Shown: positions 23,701 to 33,645 of the stretch, in pieces
Numbering within the stretch: position 1 is the stretch's first letter
Layout of the letters: the number at the start of each line of letters is the position of its first letter
Source of the DNA: Clytia hemisphaerica
Taxonomy: Eukaryota > Cnidaria > Hydrozoa > Leptothecata > Clytiidae
Reading direction: 5' to 3'
Assembly (NCBI GenBank): GCA_902728285.1
Contig: CACVBU010000385.1
Coordinates: forward strand, 1,585,152-1,649,151
DNA: 64,000 nt
Notes under the pieces: generated by a model
Database searches by the model: none
Told to the model about the DNA's origin: nothing
Seen by the model: only the letters and a program-made list of their open reading frames with translations
Made by a program: the position numbers and the translations under genes

Positions 23701-24360
23701 TAGCGATTTTGGGTACCCGGCGGCGATATCATCATCAAGATACATGACAGACTTTATCCCTTGACCTCTCCACTTTTTCACTAATTGACGCATTAATTTT
23801 GTAAAGACCCAACATGCTGAGCATAAACCAAAAGGCAAGACTACAAAAACAAAGTACTTTATGACGCCGTCGAATTCCCATGAAAAACCCAGATATGTAT
23901 GAAAGTTAGAGTTTATTGGAATGTGATGATAACCGCTCTTCAAGTCGAAAGTGATCATGAGTTCACCGTCGTTAATCAAATCGGAAACTGTCTTAAGATT
24001 TTCGTATTTAAATTTATTTACTTTTATGTACTTATTGACGTTTCGAAGATCCAGAACAAGCCTTAGTTTATTATTTCTATCAGCGACTGAAAGGGGGTTT
24101 ACGCAGTAGGGGATATAGTCAACTTCCTGGATACAATTGTTTTTCAAAAGCTCTTTTATGGATTTGTTAACGAATATATGTTCTCTCATGCTGGACTTGT
24201 TGTTTCTGCTATAAGCTGAAGGAGGTGTCGAAGCGAATGGAAGGCTGTAACCATTTTTGACGATGTCTAGTATAAAAGGTGGAGCGTCTAGATCCGATTC
24301 CCAGAATTTCGCGAACTTTTTAATCTTTCCTGCTACCGAGGCTTGTTCGTTTTCTTCGAT
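20714..24360 (-). pseudogene. DIRS-type reverse transcriptase/RNase H polyprotein, split by a 1.7-kb insertion
   Basis: RT starts near 24360 (first Met 24189): LRLVLDLRNVNKYI, motif A MITFDLKSGYHHIPI, motif B LPFGLCSACWVFTKLMR, motif C KSVMYLDDDIAAGYP. RNase H follows: ICYSDASQYAYGGFIVEK, SSTYRELLAV, VQWNSDNENVSRI. The frame is cut at 22965/21229 by a DNA transposon with a 5-bp target duplication, then continues as PHWIPRDENQIADKIS to DRFADNKNSKTKRFNS and NELNWLCPPVYLIGKTI, the post-RNase H domain typical of DIRS elements. Taking the target duplication once puts both halves in the same frame, so the enzyme was apparently intact when hit. Codons after 22960 in the larger piece belong to the insertion. 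Confidence 0.88.
21230..22960. mobile_element. hAT-like non-autonomous DNA transposon inserted in RNase H
   Basis: Ends are CAGTGGCGTCACTAGGGTGT and (reverse complement of the right end) CAGTGGCGTAGCCAGGATTT, with GGTGTCGC shared just inside. The CAGTGGCGTAGCCAGG consensus is familiar from hAT-superfamily termini. The flanks share TTACG (21225-21229 and 22961-22965), a 5-bp duplication, shorter than the 8 bp usual for hAT, so class is tentative. The 1.73-kb interior has no transposase-like ORF. Confidence 0.8.
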
Positions 24361-24511
24361 TTCTCAGTATCTCTCTGAATATGTACAGAAGTAAGAAACA
24401 TATAACTCGATTGACAATTTTAAACAAATAAAAGTAATAAACGTAAAGATATCAGTTTATAATAACTTTAGTAGCAACACAACGTCTGTTATTGTCCTGT
24501 TTTAGTGTTAA

Positions 24512-25305
24512 CTAATTACCTTCTCCTTTTTCGAGGTATGGAATCTTTAAATTATTCTCTCTAGAGGATGGAAATGGGCAGTGAAAGGAATAGTGACCAT
24601 TGTTCTTGCAATTAAAACAGTAAATTGTTTCCATTTTCTTTCTGAGTGAATCGCCTGGGTAAAAATACGAAGCTTTGTTGGTGTTATTAGTATAATTTTC
24701 AACTTTCCTATCGCTATGAGTCGTCGTAGACGTAGATGTAGAATGAGGGCCAAATCTCTTGTTATCAGAATTTTCTTTTCTTGTTTTAGCGTACTCTGCT
24801 TTTGATTTCGAATGATCTTTTATCGCTTTCTTAAGGCGTTTTTCTTCTTCTGCCCCCTCAACCAATTCAATTCGTCAGCCACAAAATGCTTCACACATCC
24901 CCATCCTTCCCTATCAGCTATTTGAATAATTTTCATACGATAATTAATAAGGCTCTTACCCTCTTCTAAGGATTTTTTTGCATCTTCCAGTCGGTTGTCA
25001 GCTAATGCTTCCTCAATGGATTCCATGGTTTGCAAAACTTCTGTGGCATGTTTATACTGTTCTTTGTTTCCAGGTTTACTAAAAGTTACTTGATCCAATT
25101 TTCGTTTTCTCTCTAGCTTTTTGTTGAATTTGGAAACGGAATCTGTTTGATAGTTCTTAAAACGACCTAGTGTATCCTGCGTGTCTTTTTTCAAAGTCGA
25201 TAAGTCGCTTATAGCTTCTTTCAGTTGTTGCGTGAGTTGTTCTTGTGATTCTGCCATTTTGAGTAGTTGTGAGTACACGACCTTACGTTTGATGCGAGAT
25301 GACAC
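24512..25305 (-). pseudogene. Gag-like ORF of the YR element, frameshifted, with CCHC zinc knuckle
   Basis: The first frame (25305-24820, 161 codons) is helical and charged, with a coiled-coil start (ESQEQLTQQLKEAISDLSTL). At about 24850 the sense switches to another frame (24865-24512), which carries TIYCFNCKNNGHYSFHCPFP, a CX2CX4HX4C zinc knuckle followed by a short basic tail. DIRS-order gag proteins have this layout. The overlap of the two frames implies a simple frameshift, either a mutation or programmed. Its start lies just inside repeat A1. Confidence 0.8.
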
Positions 25306-25419
25306 GTTGACTAACCTTAGCCCTTTTATAGCGCATGCTCAATATTTCGCATGCCGTAACTTTCGTCCGTAATCGGTAAGATACTTGATTTCCGCTTATT
25401 TTCCAAACATCGGAAATCA
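25270..25419 (-). repeat. Split direct repeat A1 (5' end of YR element)
   Basis: Copy of 19639-19788 with few differences. The outer edge is CGGAAATCA, beyond which the two copies diverge. Promoter elements for the element RNA would be expected here. Confidence 0.85.
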
Positions 25420-25493
25420 TATTCATATAATCATGCATCATATTAATCAATTTTCTAATGAAATACTCTTTTCTTGAGCAGTCTGAAAAAATA

Positions 25494-26304
25494 CCGGGTG
25501 CGCCAAAAAAAAGTTTCTCTCTTTGAAACTGATTTTTCCGAAATCTAAGATTTCCATAGGAAAGAAGAAAGATAAACTTAAATTTTGATGGGTCATTTAT
25601 TAAATTCGATTCATTAGGTCAAAAGTTATGCTCAATTGAATAAAAAAGTAACTTTCAGAAAGTGCCCAAAAACATTAAAAATCGACCTATCAAATTTTTA
25701 TTTTAAAGTTGGCAATTGCAATAGGCTTTACGTGATTAAGAGTAGTTTTAAGTAATTAAACACATAAATTTTGAAACTGATGGGTGGAAAGGGTTAAAAA
25801 TCTTCATCAAAATCATTTTAATTTACTTTTACCAAAATTTACCTCGTATTTTTTGTTCTAGACTGGATAAAGTCTATGTAAGGCTAGATGTACCTCAAAA
25901 CCCATAATTGATGTATTTTTATGAATTTTTACCAGATTTTTTGACTTTTTTCGACGAACTTTCTTCCTTTTATTGAAATTCAACCTTTTTTTAAATAACA
26001 AAAGGTCATTTAGACAGCTAATTATCATTTTTAATGACTGAAACTAAAATACTGATGCATCATGTAATTATGCTTCTGTTTAATTTGATAGGTCGATTTT
26101 TAACGTTTTTGAGCACTTTCAGAAAGTAACTTTTTTATTCAATAGAGCGTAACTTTCGATCTAATGAACCGAATTTAATAAATGACCCATCAAAATTTAA
26201 GTTTATATTTCTTCTTTCCAATGAAATAGGAATTGTTCTTTTAAAATTCTTAGATTTCGAGGAAATTAGTTTTAAAGAGAGAAACTTTTTTGTGGCGCAC
26301 CCGG
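25494..26304. mobile_element. Foldback MITE with ~220-bp TIRs and TA target duplication
   Basis: The ends CCGGGTGCGCCA and TGGCGCACCCGG are flanked by TA on both sides (25492-25493, 26305-26306). The inverted match continues imperfectly for about 220 bp (for example GGGTCATTTATTAAATTCGA against TCGATTTAATAAATGACCC-like sequence, and GATAGGTCGATTTTTAA). A TA duplication suggests mobilisation by a Tc1/mariner-type transposase. No coding capacity in the 811-bp unit. Confidence 0.85.
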
Positions 26305-26637
26305 TAGTTTTGCTTTTTTACTCTAAATTTTCATTTGAAATGGCAAAAGGCTATTATTATTAATCTGCTTGAAATTATTTAAGTCACCTTAGGCAGCAAT
26401 AAGATAAATAAATTTGACATAAGTAGCCGGTGCCCGTCGCAGGCCAGTTTAGCTGTTTGCTGAACGCATTTAAAGTCCTTTGGATGTTGGGAAGGTGGCC
26501 TTAAGGACGATGAAATCAAAAGTAAAGGGAAGAATTATCTTCAAAGTTTGACTCTTTGATGTTTAGGAAAACTTTGATGTCAAGATAAGCGGAGTGAAAT
26601 AATAAACATGACACGAAATTCGTCGAAAAAAGGCAGC

Positions 26638-26926
26638 CCGGAGGGGAGTACTTAGGCAAGAGAAGGGTATGGGTGTGTGCCGTCCTTAAGGGTGCCTTTT
26701 TTTAAACATGGCAGTTTGAAAAATTGGAAAATCAAACTTCAGCTCCACTAAGAATCGGAAAAGTAGGAAAATTTCAACTTTTTGCCCCCAGAAAGGTAGA
26801 GATTTGGTCAAATTAGTCCCAAAAAGTGAATTAAAATTCGCACAATTTCCCTTGTTTCTTCTCTTTATTCTGCTAAGGGTCCGAAGGTCAGGGCCGAAAG
26901 TCAGCTCGCAACCATAGTCCCCCCGG
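26638..26926. mobile_element. GC-run MITE with 8-bp target duplication
   Basis: Ends CCGGAGGGGAGTACTT and ATAGTCCCCCCGG are flanked by AAGGCAGC at 26630-26637 and again at 26927-26934, an exact 8-bp TSD. The 289-bp unit belongs to the same family as 32349-32678 and the truncated 49735-49815 copy (shared TACTTAGGCAA and TAAGGGTRCCTTTTT). An 8-bp TSD suggests hAT-type mobilisation. Confidence 0.85.
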
Positions 26927-26934
26927 AAGGCAGC

Positions 26935-28943
26935 TAGGACACGCAGACAAAAAAGCGTGATAGCGCTTTTGTTACTTTTTATAAAATAACTTCGTCATAA
27001 CTTTTCAAATTCAGCAAAATAATTATCGACATAGATGTTTTAAGGTCCCTTTTTATGAAGAAAGAAGTCTAGTTTTTACTGCCTTTTGGATATATTTTTA
27101 ATGTTGCTGTTGTTCTAACCATGGAGGTATAAAGAAACAGGAGAAGTATGCTATTGTAACCAAGCTCGCCCTACGATTAAAAAAGTTACGATGTATGCAT
27201 GCTCATAATCTCATATATCGTGCATTTTTAATGAGCTCTTTTATCCATAGGTGAAATCCTATTGGCTCATTTAAGCTTTAGAAATTAGATGAGACGAGAT
27301 TCATTGTTTCTGACATCAGTGTAAGAAAATATTTGGACTAAAAAAAGGCCTGTAAACTTGGCAATCCTTCATCAAATGATAAGATTTTTCGATCAATGTT
27401 TTCCTTAAGGTGAACTCTATTGCTTGATACTTTCCTCCAAAATTCTCCAGCGACTTTATGTCTACACATTGAGTCTGAAATCGTGTGTGCTTATAAAGAA
27501 CTTTTCATTTTCTGGCTTGAGAAAATATCTTTTCAAAACAAAATTGAACGGATAGCGAAATGGAACATAAACTTGCTTCGTAGACGAATTTTTATCTAAT
27601 TTTCGTATATTAAAAGGCGAGAATCTTCAATACTGATTATTAGAATGTTCATAGCAAACTTGAGTTCTACTAAAAAGTCTTATTTCATCGGGCGAGCTTA
27701 GAATTTCTTTTGATACATTTTATAAAAGAAATCAAAAGACTTTAACGACCAATTACCGACACATTCAACTCCTGTTTTTCTTTATACCTCTATGTTCTAA
27801 CAAACTTGTCTTTTCTTTAACAGATTCTGTTTAAAAGATTTTATTTTGTTTTGTTTTGAAAAGAACTCGAATGTCTCAAATCAAATAAGGTCGTTAATTA
27901 CATTCGAAAACATAAGAAAAGAAAAAAAAGTCTATCAATATCAATTAAAACAAACTTATCGAACAACTCAAAGGATTTTTTAAAACGGCGCGAATCTGAT
28001 TTAACACATTTGTGGAGCAAGAAGCAAAAGTCATCTTTTAAAAGAACAAAACATTGCTTGCAAAAACGAAAGTGACATACAAAAAACAAACACACATACA
28101 GACTACGGCTATTAATATATAGATAAGAATCAAAATTATACTAAAAGATTTTAGACAGTTTGGTAAATATTATTATTATTGTTATTGCTATTATCACGAT
28201 CAGATAAAGATTTTTGTATAATTTATAATCTTTTGTGTAAAGTTCAAAAAGTTCTTAAAAAATTCATGATAGTTATGATTTTTGTCATTGATATAATAAA
28301 TTGCCAATGTTTTACACTTCCTTTCTCTTTCCTTCATTTTTCCATATTTTAGAGGCTACTCTTTTTTTGGTTTTTAAACACTTTAACCCAAAAAACCAGT
28401 TTTACCAGCTTCATTTTGTGTTTAAATGAAGTGAATTTTAATTCTTTATCTCTGGTTTATGGTACATTGGGCATAAAAAGGTGGCTGTTTTAGCCAATCT
28501 AGAGGATCGAAATTCAAAGATTTTCTGGCCCGATGGGCCCTCCTACTTAGACACTATATATAGCTGAATCACTATATATATATTGCAAGTATAGGTGATT
28601 TCAGTACCTAACTCGAGATATTGAGCTTCAAAAACTGGGCAAAATAGCTGTTTCTGGCTGAAAAACACGGTTTTCAAGGGTTAATATACCCACCTATACT
28701 TGCAATATATCTCTAATCTTAATTTTTTGAGAGCTTTCCAAAAATATACAACAGGTCTCTGTTTTCTGGAGCTAAAATTTTCATTAATTTTTAACCCTAT
28801 GATTTTTGCCTGAGACCGTCATATTTGTCCGAAAATCACACCAAAGTGTCCGAAAAAAAATTGGAAACATAGTGATTTCGATTCCCCTACCCCTTAGCAA
28901 TACTATGTTTTATGCCATATCTGTGCAAACTATACATTAGACA
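26935..28943. other. Gene-free interval with a small inverted repeat
   Basis: No gene is supported. A pair of inverted 20-mers (ATATTGCAAGTATAGGTG at about 28579 and CACCTATACTTGCAATAT at 28691) bounds a ~135-bp MITE-like unit. A stretch at 27898-28095 (minus) shares words with introns of the duplicated gene near 35497-35570 and 57165-57235 (CACTTTCGTTTTTGYAAGCAA, GATAAGTTTGTTTTAATTGA), so it is a dispersed repeat rather than an exon. Confidence 0.5.
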
Positions 28944-29310
28944 ATGACAAAAAATACAAATGATGAAAATGATTGGCAGCCTACTGTACTAAATGAATCA
29001 ACAAGTGCAGTGAATCATCAAGAACCCCAAACACTTCCAAAATCAGCCAAATTACTCAATAGTAAGGAAAAACTTAAGCTTCGTAAAGTTCCAAAAGTTT
29101 TGAGGTACTACACTCCTAACAAAAACAAACATCCAGAAAAATTTTCCCACCATTTTCTAATGTTGTTTTATCCATTTAGATCAGAAGAAAATGATTTGAA
29201 ACTTGATAGTTCATATGTGTTGAAGCTCAATTTAGATTAAGTCAATGCAGTTGTTAACGAGAACAAGCACATTTTTTAACCTGATGGTCATCTTGTTAAT
29301 TTAGTACTTT
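28944..29310 (+). pseudogene. Helitron Rep/helicase linker fragment, left part
   Basis: The frame contains KLRKVPKVLRYYTPNKNKHPEKFSHHF then LMLFYPFRSEENDL, which matches the Helitron segment normally written as VxRYxRxNxxxDPExxxxxxLMLFxPWRxExxDL, located between Rep and helicase. It ends at a stop at 29240, but similar sense (VNAVVNENKHIF) continues beyond. A LINE has been inserted after about 29325, and the remainder appears at 30395-30500. Confidence 0.65.
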
Positions 29311-29325
29311 AAAACTATTTTTTTT

Positions 29326-30394
29326 TTTTTTCTTTATTGAAACAAAAACACGTGTACACTACGAACATATATTACAAAACATTACTTAAACATAAAATAT
29401 AGTCCCTCCCCCCGCTAGGAACTAACGTTATATCGCCAGAGGTACTAGACTATGTAAAAAATGAATAAATAAGTAAATAAAGAAAAAATCTGGGAGAAGG
29501 AAGCTACAATTGTTAGGTAAAAGCCTAAAATAAAGTACCGCTAAACCTTCCAGTTTCGTTAAGAAATTCAACAACAGAACAAAGAATAGATTTATTTAGA
29601 TTTGAAGTGAAACTTTCATCCCCATATAATAAAAGCCGACCGAAAAAAGGAGGGTTAAGTGGCGGATGAAAAATAATGCCTAGGGTCTGAAGTTTGTCGA
29701 ACAAAGATTGTCTTGCATGGGAATATATAGAGCAGTGCAGAAGAAAGCGCTGAGTGTTTTCAACAGAGTTAGTTCGGCAACCACAGAAAGGGTCTAAAGT
29801 GTCGCGGAAGCCATGTCTAAATTTATGCTCGTTGAGATGGCTGAAACCGACCCGAAGTCGATTAAGAAAGATCACTCCTTGAATGTCAGGAACATCAAAA
29901 ACATGAGATTGCTTGGGTCTCAAAAATTCATAGATTGCTTTTTTGAAAGTTTTAATTGAAATAGATCTCGTATATTACCTCCCAGAACATTCCACTGAGA
30001 TATGCAGTACGGAAAAAAAGTGTTACGGAAACGCTCAGTTCGTATATTAAGAGGATAAATAGGATTTCTTGTTCTAAGGCCACCTGGTGCTGTAAGTCTT
30101 ACTGGTAGGTAGTTACGTAAATACGAAGGGGCTAAATTGTTAATAATTCCATAGAAGAATGTCATTCTTCTAGCAAAGCGCCTGTCAGCAAGACTTTCAA
30201 GACCAAGTTCTGAATAAAGTTTTTCTTGAGACGCTCCACGAAAACAGCCTGTTATAGCTAAACAGGCATTATATTGAATAGATTCAAGCTTCTGCACAAA
30301 GGTAGCATTTCCCGGGCGGTCATATACTATATCACCATAATCAAGATGAGGCCTAATGAAAGATTTATAAATGGTTACAAAACTATCGTAATGA
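29326..30394 (-). mobile_element. 5'-truncated LINE 3' end (CR1/Jockey-like), inserted in the Helitron fragment
   Basis: Minus-strand sense runs from about 30380: SFIRPHLDYGDIVYD, QKLESIQYNACLAITG, LGLESLADRRFARRM, LAPSYLRNYLP, TERFRNTFFPYCISQWNVL, then after a frameshift near 29922, IQGVIFLNRLRVGFSHLNEH and CGCRTNSVENTQRFLLHC (terminal Cys/His motif). This is the thumb and C-terminal region of a LINE ORF2. The minus-strand 3' end finishes in an A-rich tail (T-run at 29319-29333). Only the last ~1 kb was copied, as expected from incomplete target-primed reverse transcription. Confidence 0.85.
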
Positions 30395-30504
30395 CCTCAT
30401 GCATAATCAAGATGCCTTTGCTCAACAAGAAAATGATGAAGTGCAAGACCTAGTGAGCAACTCATTAGATAGTGAAAATGATGATGAAAGTCACGATGGC
30501 CTTC
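30395..30504 (+). pseudogene. Helitron fragment, right part after LINE insertion
   Basis: Plus-strand sense reads HNQDAFAQQENDEVQDLVSN and LDSENDDESHDG, the acidic stretch that follows the LMLFxPWR motif in Helitrons. It ends where the duplicated host segment begins. Short and assigned mainly by context. Confidence 0.45.
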
Positions 30505-30916
30505 GCTCTAGCCTGCACCAATGATATTGTAAAATCTTCTGTACTCTTGATAGTTCTGGATCATGAGTATCAGTAAAAACGTAGAAACATTGAAGATTTT
30601 AGATATAATCTTTATACGTGTTTCCGCTACTGAATATACTTTAAGAATGAATATAAAAACTATGTACAGTACGCAATCTAAGTCACATGATTGCGCACGC
30701 GCCGTTTCTTTCCGTAGACTTACAGCTACTTTCCACAGATATAGAATCGTTCGACCGAAGACTATAAAGAAATCTTCAATATTTCCAAGAGAAGAGAAGG
30801 TGTTGCCTTTGCATGTGCTATGGCATTTGTCTACTAACAAGCTCACTGGGAAGGAATGACCTTTATTTAAAAAACATTGACTTTGTCTCCTAGAGCCGAC
30901 TAAGATTCGATTGCTG

Positions 30917-31008
30917 TCAGAGACACCATAACGAATGCTTTACCATGAGCGGGCCGCTTTTCCTCTGCATACCTCCACGCCATGAGCATTCTTGAATGTT
31001 TGTCTCGA
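30917..31008 (-). pseudogene. Candidate terminal exon, copy 1
   Basis: It follows a splice acceptor (CATTTTTAG) and, read in the phase left by the TSP1 exon, gives about 30 codons including ECSWRGG and a stop. Copy 2 (48109-48200) has the same length and stop. A second frame is also open in both, so the reading frame is uncertain. Confidence 0.4.
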
Positions 31009-31476
31009 CTAAAAATGAAAAGACAATAAGATAATTACAATTTTCTATTATTAAATTTGTGATTTATTTTATTAAAATTAAATGCGTTGACATTTAAAAA
31101 AAATGAATTAGACAATAGCGATCAAAAGTTTTATCACTGTGCACTTAAATTTCGTAAAATTCTTCCAGAAAGTTTCTCTGAACTACTTAGTAATTCGGTT
31201 TTTGTAAATTTAGCAATAAAAACTTACGCGAATGCGCGAATCAAGTGTGTTCTACAATCATGGTAAAAATATTGTGAGAACTCCGCTTATTTTAACGTTT
31301 TTCAAGATTCAAAGTTCCGGCGAGAAAGTCGATTTCGGGCTATTTCAATTTGGGTTGGCAGACTTCCAGGCTATATTCTGAGCCTTATTGGACTATTTTT
31401 GAACTTTATGATCCTCAGATCCTAATGTCTTAAGTCTAGCGTTAAAAATTATAAGAGAGCTGGATAAAAACCTTAC

Positions 31477-31653
31477 AGCAAGACTTCAAGTTGCAATTCT
31501 TAGTTTGACTTGACTGTCCCAAAATCTCACAATTCGTACCACCATTGGAAGGTTCAGGATTGTTGCATGTTCGACTTCTTGTTTGCTGACCTGGTCCACA
31601 TATTCTGTTACAGACAGATCAGCTTGTCCATTGGCTGTACCCTCCATTGCTAG
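31477..31653 (-). pseudogene. TSP1 (thrombospondin type 1) exon with nonsense codon, copy 1
   Basis: One symmetric phase 1-1 exon with a full TSP1 pattern: GGYSQWTS, a TGA where the second Trp should be, [24 protein letters not shown] and a closing CNLKSC. The intact equivalent at 48766-48942 has TGG at that position. The donor is GTAAGG and the acceptor AATGTAG. The C-mannosylation/Trp-ladder residue lost is part of the fold core. Confidence 0.88.
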
Positions 31654-32015
31654 CTACATTATAGAGAATAGAGCACTAAAAGTATTTTTAATAATCATAA
31701 TATGTGAAACATTTGTATATAAGTTGCTTTCAAAGTATCCAGGCATAGCCTAGGCTTATTATATGCTTATATGAATTATAATTTTTTGTAAAATCTCAGA
31801 AATTTAGTAAACATTCGATTAAAAAACCCTTACTCTTACACAGACTGATTTTTGCTGAAAAGGCGACCCTTAGAATGACAAAATTGACTTTGAAAGGGTA
31901 AAAAACCCAACTCCTAGGGCACCCACATACTGAAAAGAATTTTCCTTTTGAATTCATAAAATTCTCGATATAATAATTTTAAAAAAGACAAACAAATTGA
32001 CAGGTAGTCTCGAAA

Positions 32016-32120
32016 TCCCAGCTGGTACACAACATTGTTTCAACGTTTATTTAACGCTCACAACGTTCAAATAACGTTAGATGAACGTTGAGACAACGTT
32101 GTATATCATGTTCGCTGGGA
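32016..32120. mobile_element. ~105-bp MITE, TCCCAGCTGG family (copy 1)
   Basis: It starts TCCCAGCTGGTACACAACAT and ends in GCTGGGA, with internal AACGTT words (CAACGTT, TAACGTT) arranged with dyad symmetry. The paralogous copy at 49305-49409 keeps the perfect terminal pair TCCCAGCTGG/CCAGCTGGGA, so insertion predates the duplication. Confidence 0.8.
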
Positions 32121-32348
32121 TCTCTTCAAAGGGTCCTTGCGATCAATATTATGTCGAAAAATTTAACTTTTACAGAAAAGTTTTATTGATTCAATAAAAA
32201 ATAACATTGTTCTGTAATTGCGTGCGAATTCTTACCTCTTGGGTCAGTTTGAACTATGAAAACAGACTTTCTACTGATTTCTACTTTGCAGATTTTTTTT
32301 GCCTGTCACAAAGATAAGATCTTCAGTAAATAAAACTGGGCAAAATAC

Positions 32349-32678
32349 CGGGGGGGTACTTAGGCAAATAGAGGGTACGGTATGTGCCGCGCTTAAGGGT
32401 ACCTTTTTTGGAATTCCAAAGTCCCTCAAAGGGTCGAAAAAATAAGAAAATAAATTTTCAGTCCCACTAAGGGTAGGAGAAATAGGAAAATTTCAACTTT
32501 TTACCCCCAGAAAGATCGAAATTTGGTCAAAATTGGTCAAATTTGCCCCGGTAAGGGTCGTAAAATTCACAAAACTTTCCTTTTTTTTCTCCTTTTTAGT
32601 TCCGGTAAGGGTCCGAGAGTCGAAAGTCGGGCTGCAACCCCCCGTCAGCTCGCAACCCTAGTACGCCCCCCCCCTGGA
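32349..32678. mobile_element. GC-run MITE family member (copy 1 intron)
   Basis: Starts CCGGGGGGGTACTTAGGC, ends AGTACGCCCCCCCCCTGG. Related to 26638-26926. The copy 2 relative (49735-49815) keeps only the left end because a deletion there removed the rest together with part of the adjacent exon. Confidence 0.75.
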
Positions 32679-32783
32679 AGAATGAATACTTGAGAGAAGT
32701 GGCTTTTGTGGAGCTATTCAATAAGATCATTTAGGAATATTGTTTTATCTTGTTATATTAGGAATTATATAAAATCGAATCAC

Positions 32784-33228
32784 CTGAACTTCGAGTCCAT
32801 AGGTAAATCCTGATGCCAAGCCAATAATTTTCTTTAGATCATTTTTGCCAGGGAAACTTTGTATTTGACTAGTTCCAGACTTTATGTTTTTCCCAGCTGA
32901 ATCAATTAAACTGTACCAGACAACATATCCAGTGACTCTTGGAACTTGAGTGATGTTAGATTTCCCCAAATCGAGTGTAACAGAGTAATAATCTGCATTA
33001 GCTTGGAATAAATTAGGATTCAGAGGATTCGCAACAGTATAGGCAATCAATGTTGCTGGATGGCTGTATACTTGGATCTTTTTGGTGGTGTTGGTCAAAT
33101 CTTTTCGAATAAATTCAGCAATTGCTTTTACGGTTACAATGTACTTGGTGACGGTATTAAGATTGTCAAACTTGATGTTTGTAACATATTGGACATGCTT
33201 GTCTGCAACGACTTGGCCAACAGAATCT
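32784..33228 (-). pseudogene. FN3-containing exon, copy 1
   Basis: Opens after a TTTTTTTCAACAG acceptor and encodes the second half of one FN3 domain (TNIKFDNLNTVTKYIVTVKA) followed by a third FN3-like unit (VTLDLGKSNITQVPRVTGYV, then SGFTYGLEVQ). It ends at a GTGATT donor, non-consensus beyond GT. The reading frame itself is intact here and is the better of the two copies; copy 2 lost half of it. Confidence 0.75.
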
Positions 33229-33576
33229 GTTGAAAAAAAAAGTATCAAAATTAAACCACTTTATGATTTTTTTCCACATTGAAATTCTTTAGAGTAATTC
33301 AGATATGCGAGCATGGACGTAATAGAAATTAGATGGACTGATACAATTAGCAATTATTTTGATGCATTTGCCTCTCTAAGGAAAACTTTAATTCTCATTT
33401 GGGAATTGAAAGACCGTGTTTTGATGAAAAAGAATGAAAAAAAATGTAATGAAGCAATGAGAGAGAATAATAATGTCATGCTGCGGACATAATTAGAGCA
33501 TAAGAAAACTATGAAAAATTAGACTGTTGTTTATCCAGTGTATACGTGTGTTTCATGAAGCAATAAAGAAAATATT

Positions 33577-33577
<1 letters not shown>

Positions 33578-33629
<52 letters not shown>
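33578..33629. repeat. (ATC)n microsatellite in copy 1 intron
   Basis: About 17 ATC triplets just before the donor region of the following exon. The paralogous site in copy 2 (54225-54238) has only about four, so the tract expanded or contracted after duplication. Confidence 0.9.
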
Positions 33630-33630
<1 letters not shown>

Positions 33631-33645
33631 TCGATCTATTCTTAC

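Larger units (their letters stand above)
19186..25419 (-). mobile_element. PAT/Ngaro-type tyrosine-recombinase retrotransposon with split direct repeats
   Basis: Minus-strand order: A1 repeat (25419-25270), gag-like, RT/RNase H, YR, B1 (19886-19792), A2 (19788-19639), spacer, B2 (19280-19186). A1/A2 are ~150-bp direct copies starting in TGAGTACACGACC; B1/B2 are ~95-bp direct copies containing ACTCCTTATCAGTATC. B1-A2 thus reproduces the joined ends of the element, the diagnostic architecture of PAT/Ngaro-like DIRS-order retrotransposons, which integrate by tyrosine recombinase and make no target duplication. The 5' gag region has a frameshift, RNase H is split by a transposon, and the YR lacks its N-terminus, so this copy is dead. 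Confidence 0.9.

Noticed and set aside
30508..30859. 112-codon frame on the minus strand and 98-codon frame on the plus strand
   Set aside because: They overlap each other. Part of the minus frame (CKGNTF, VFGRT) is conserved in copy 2 at 47930-48060, so a further exon is possible, but phase and splice sites do not fit cleanly.
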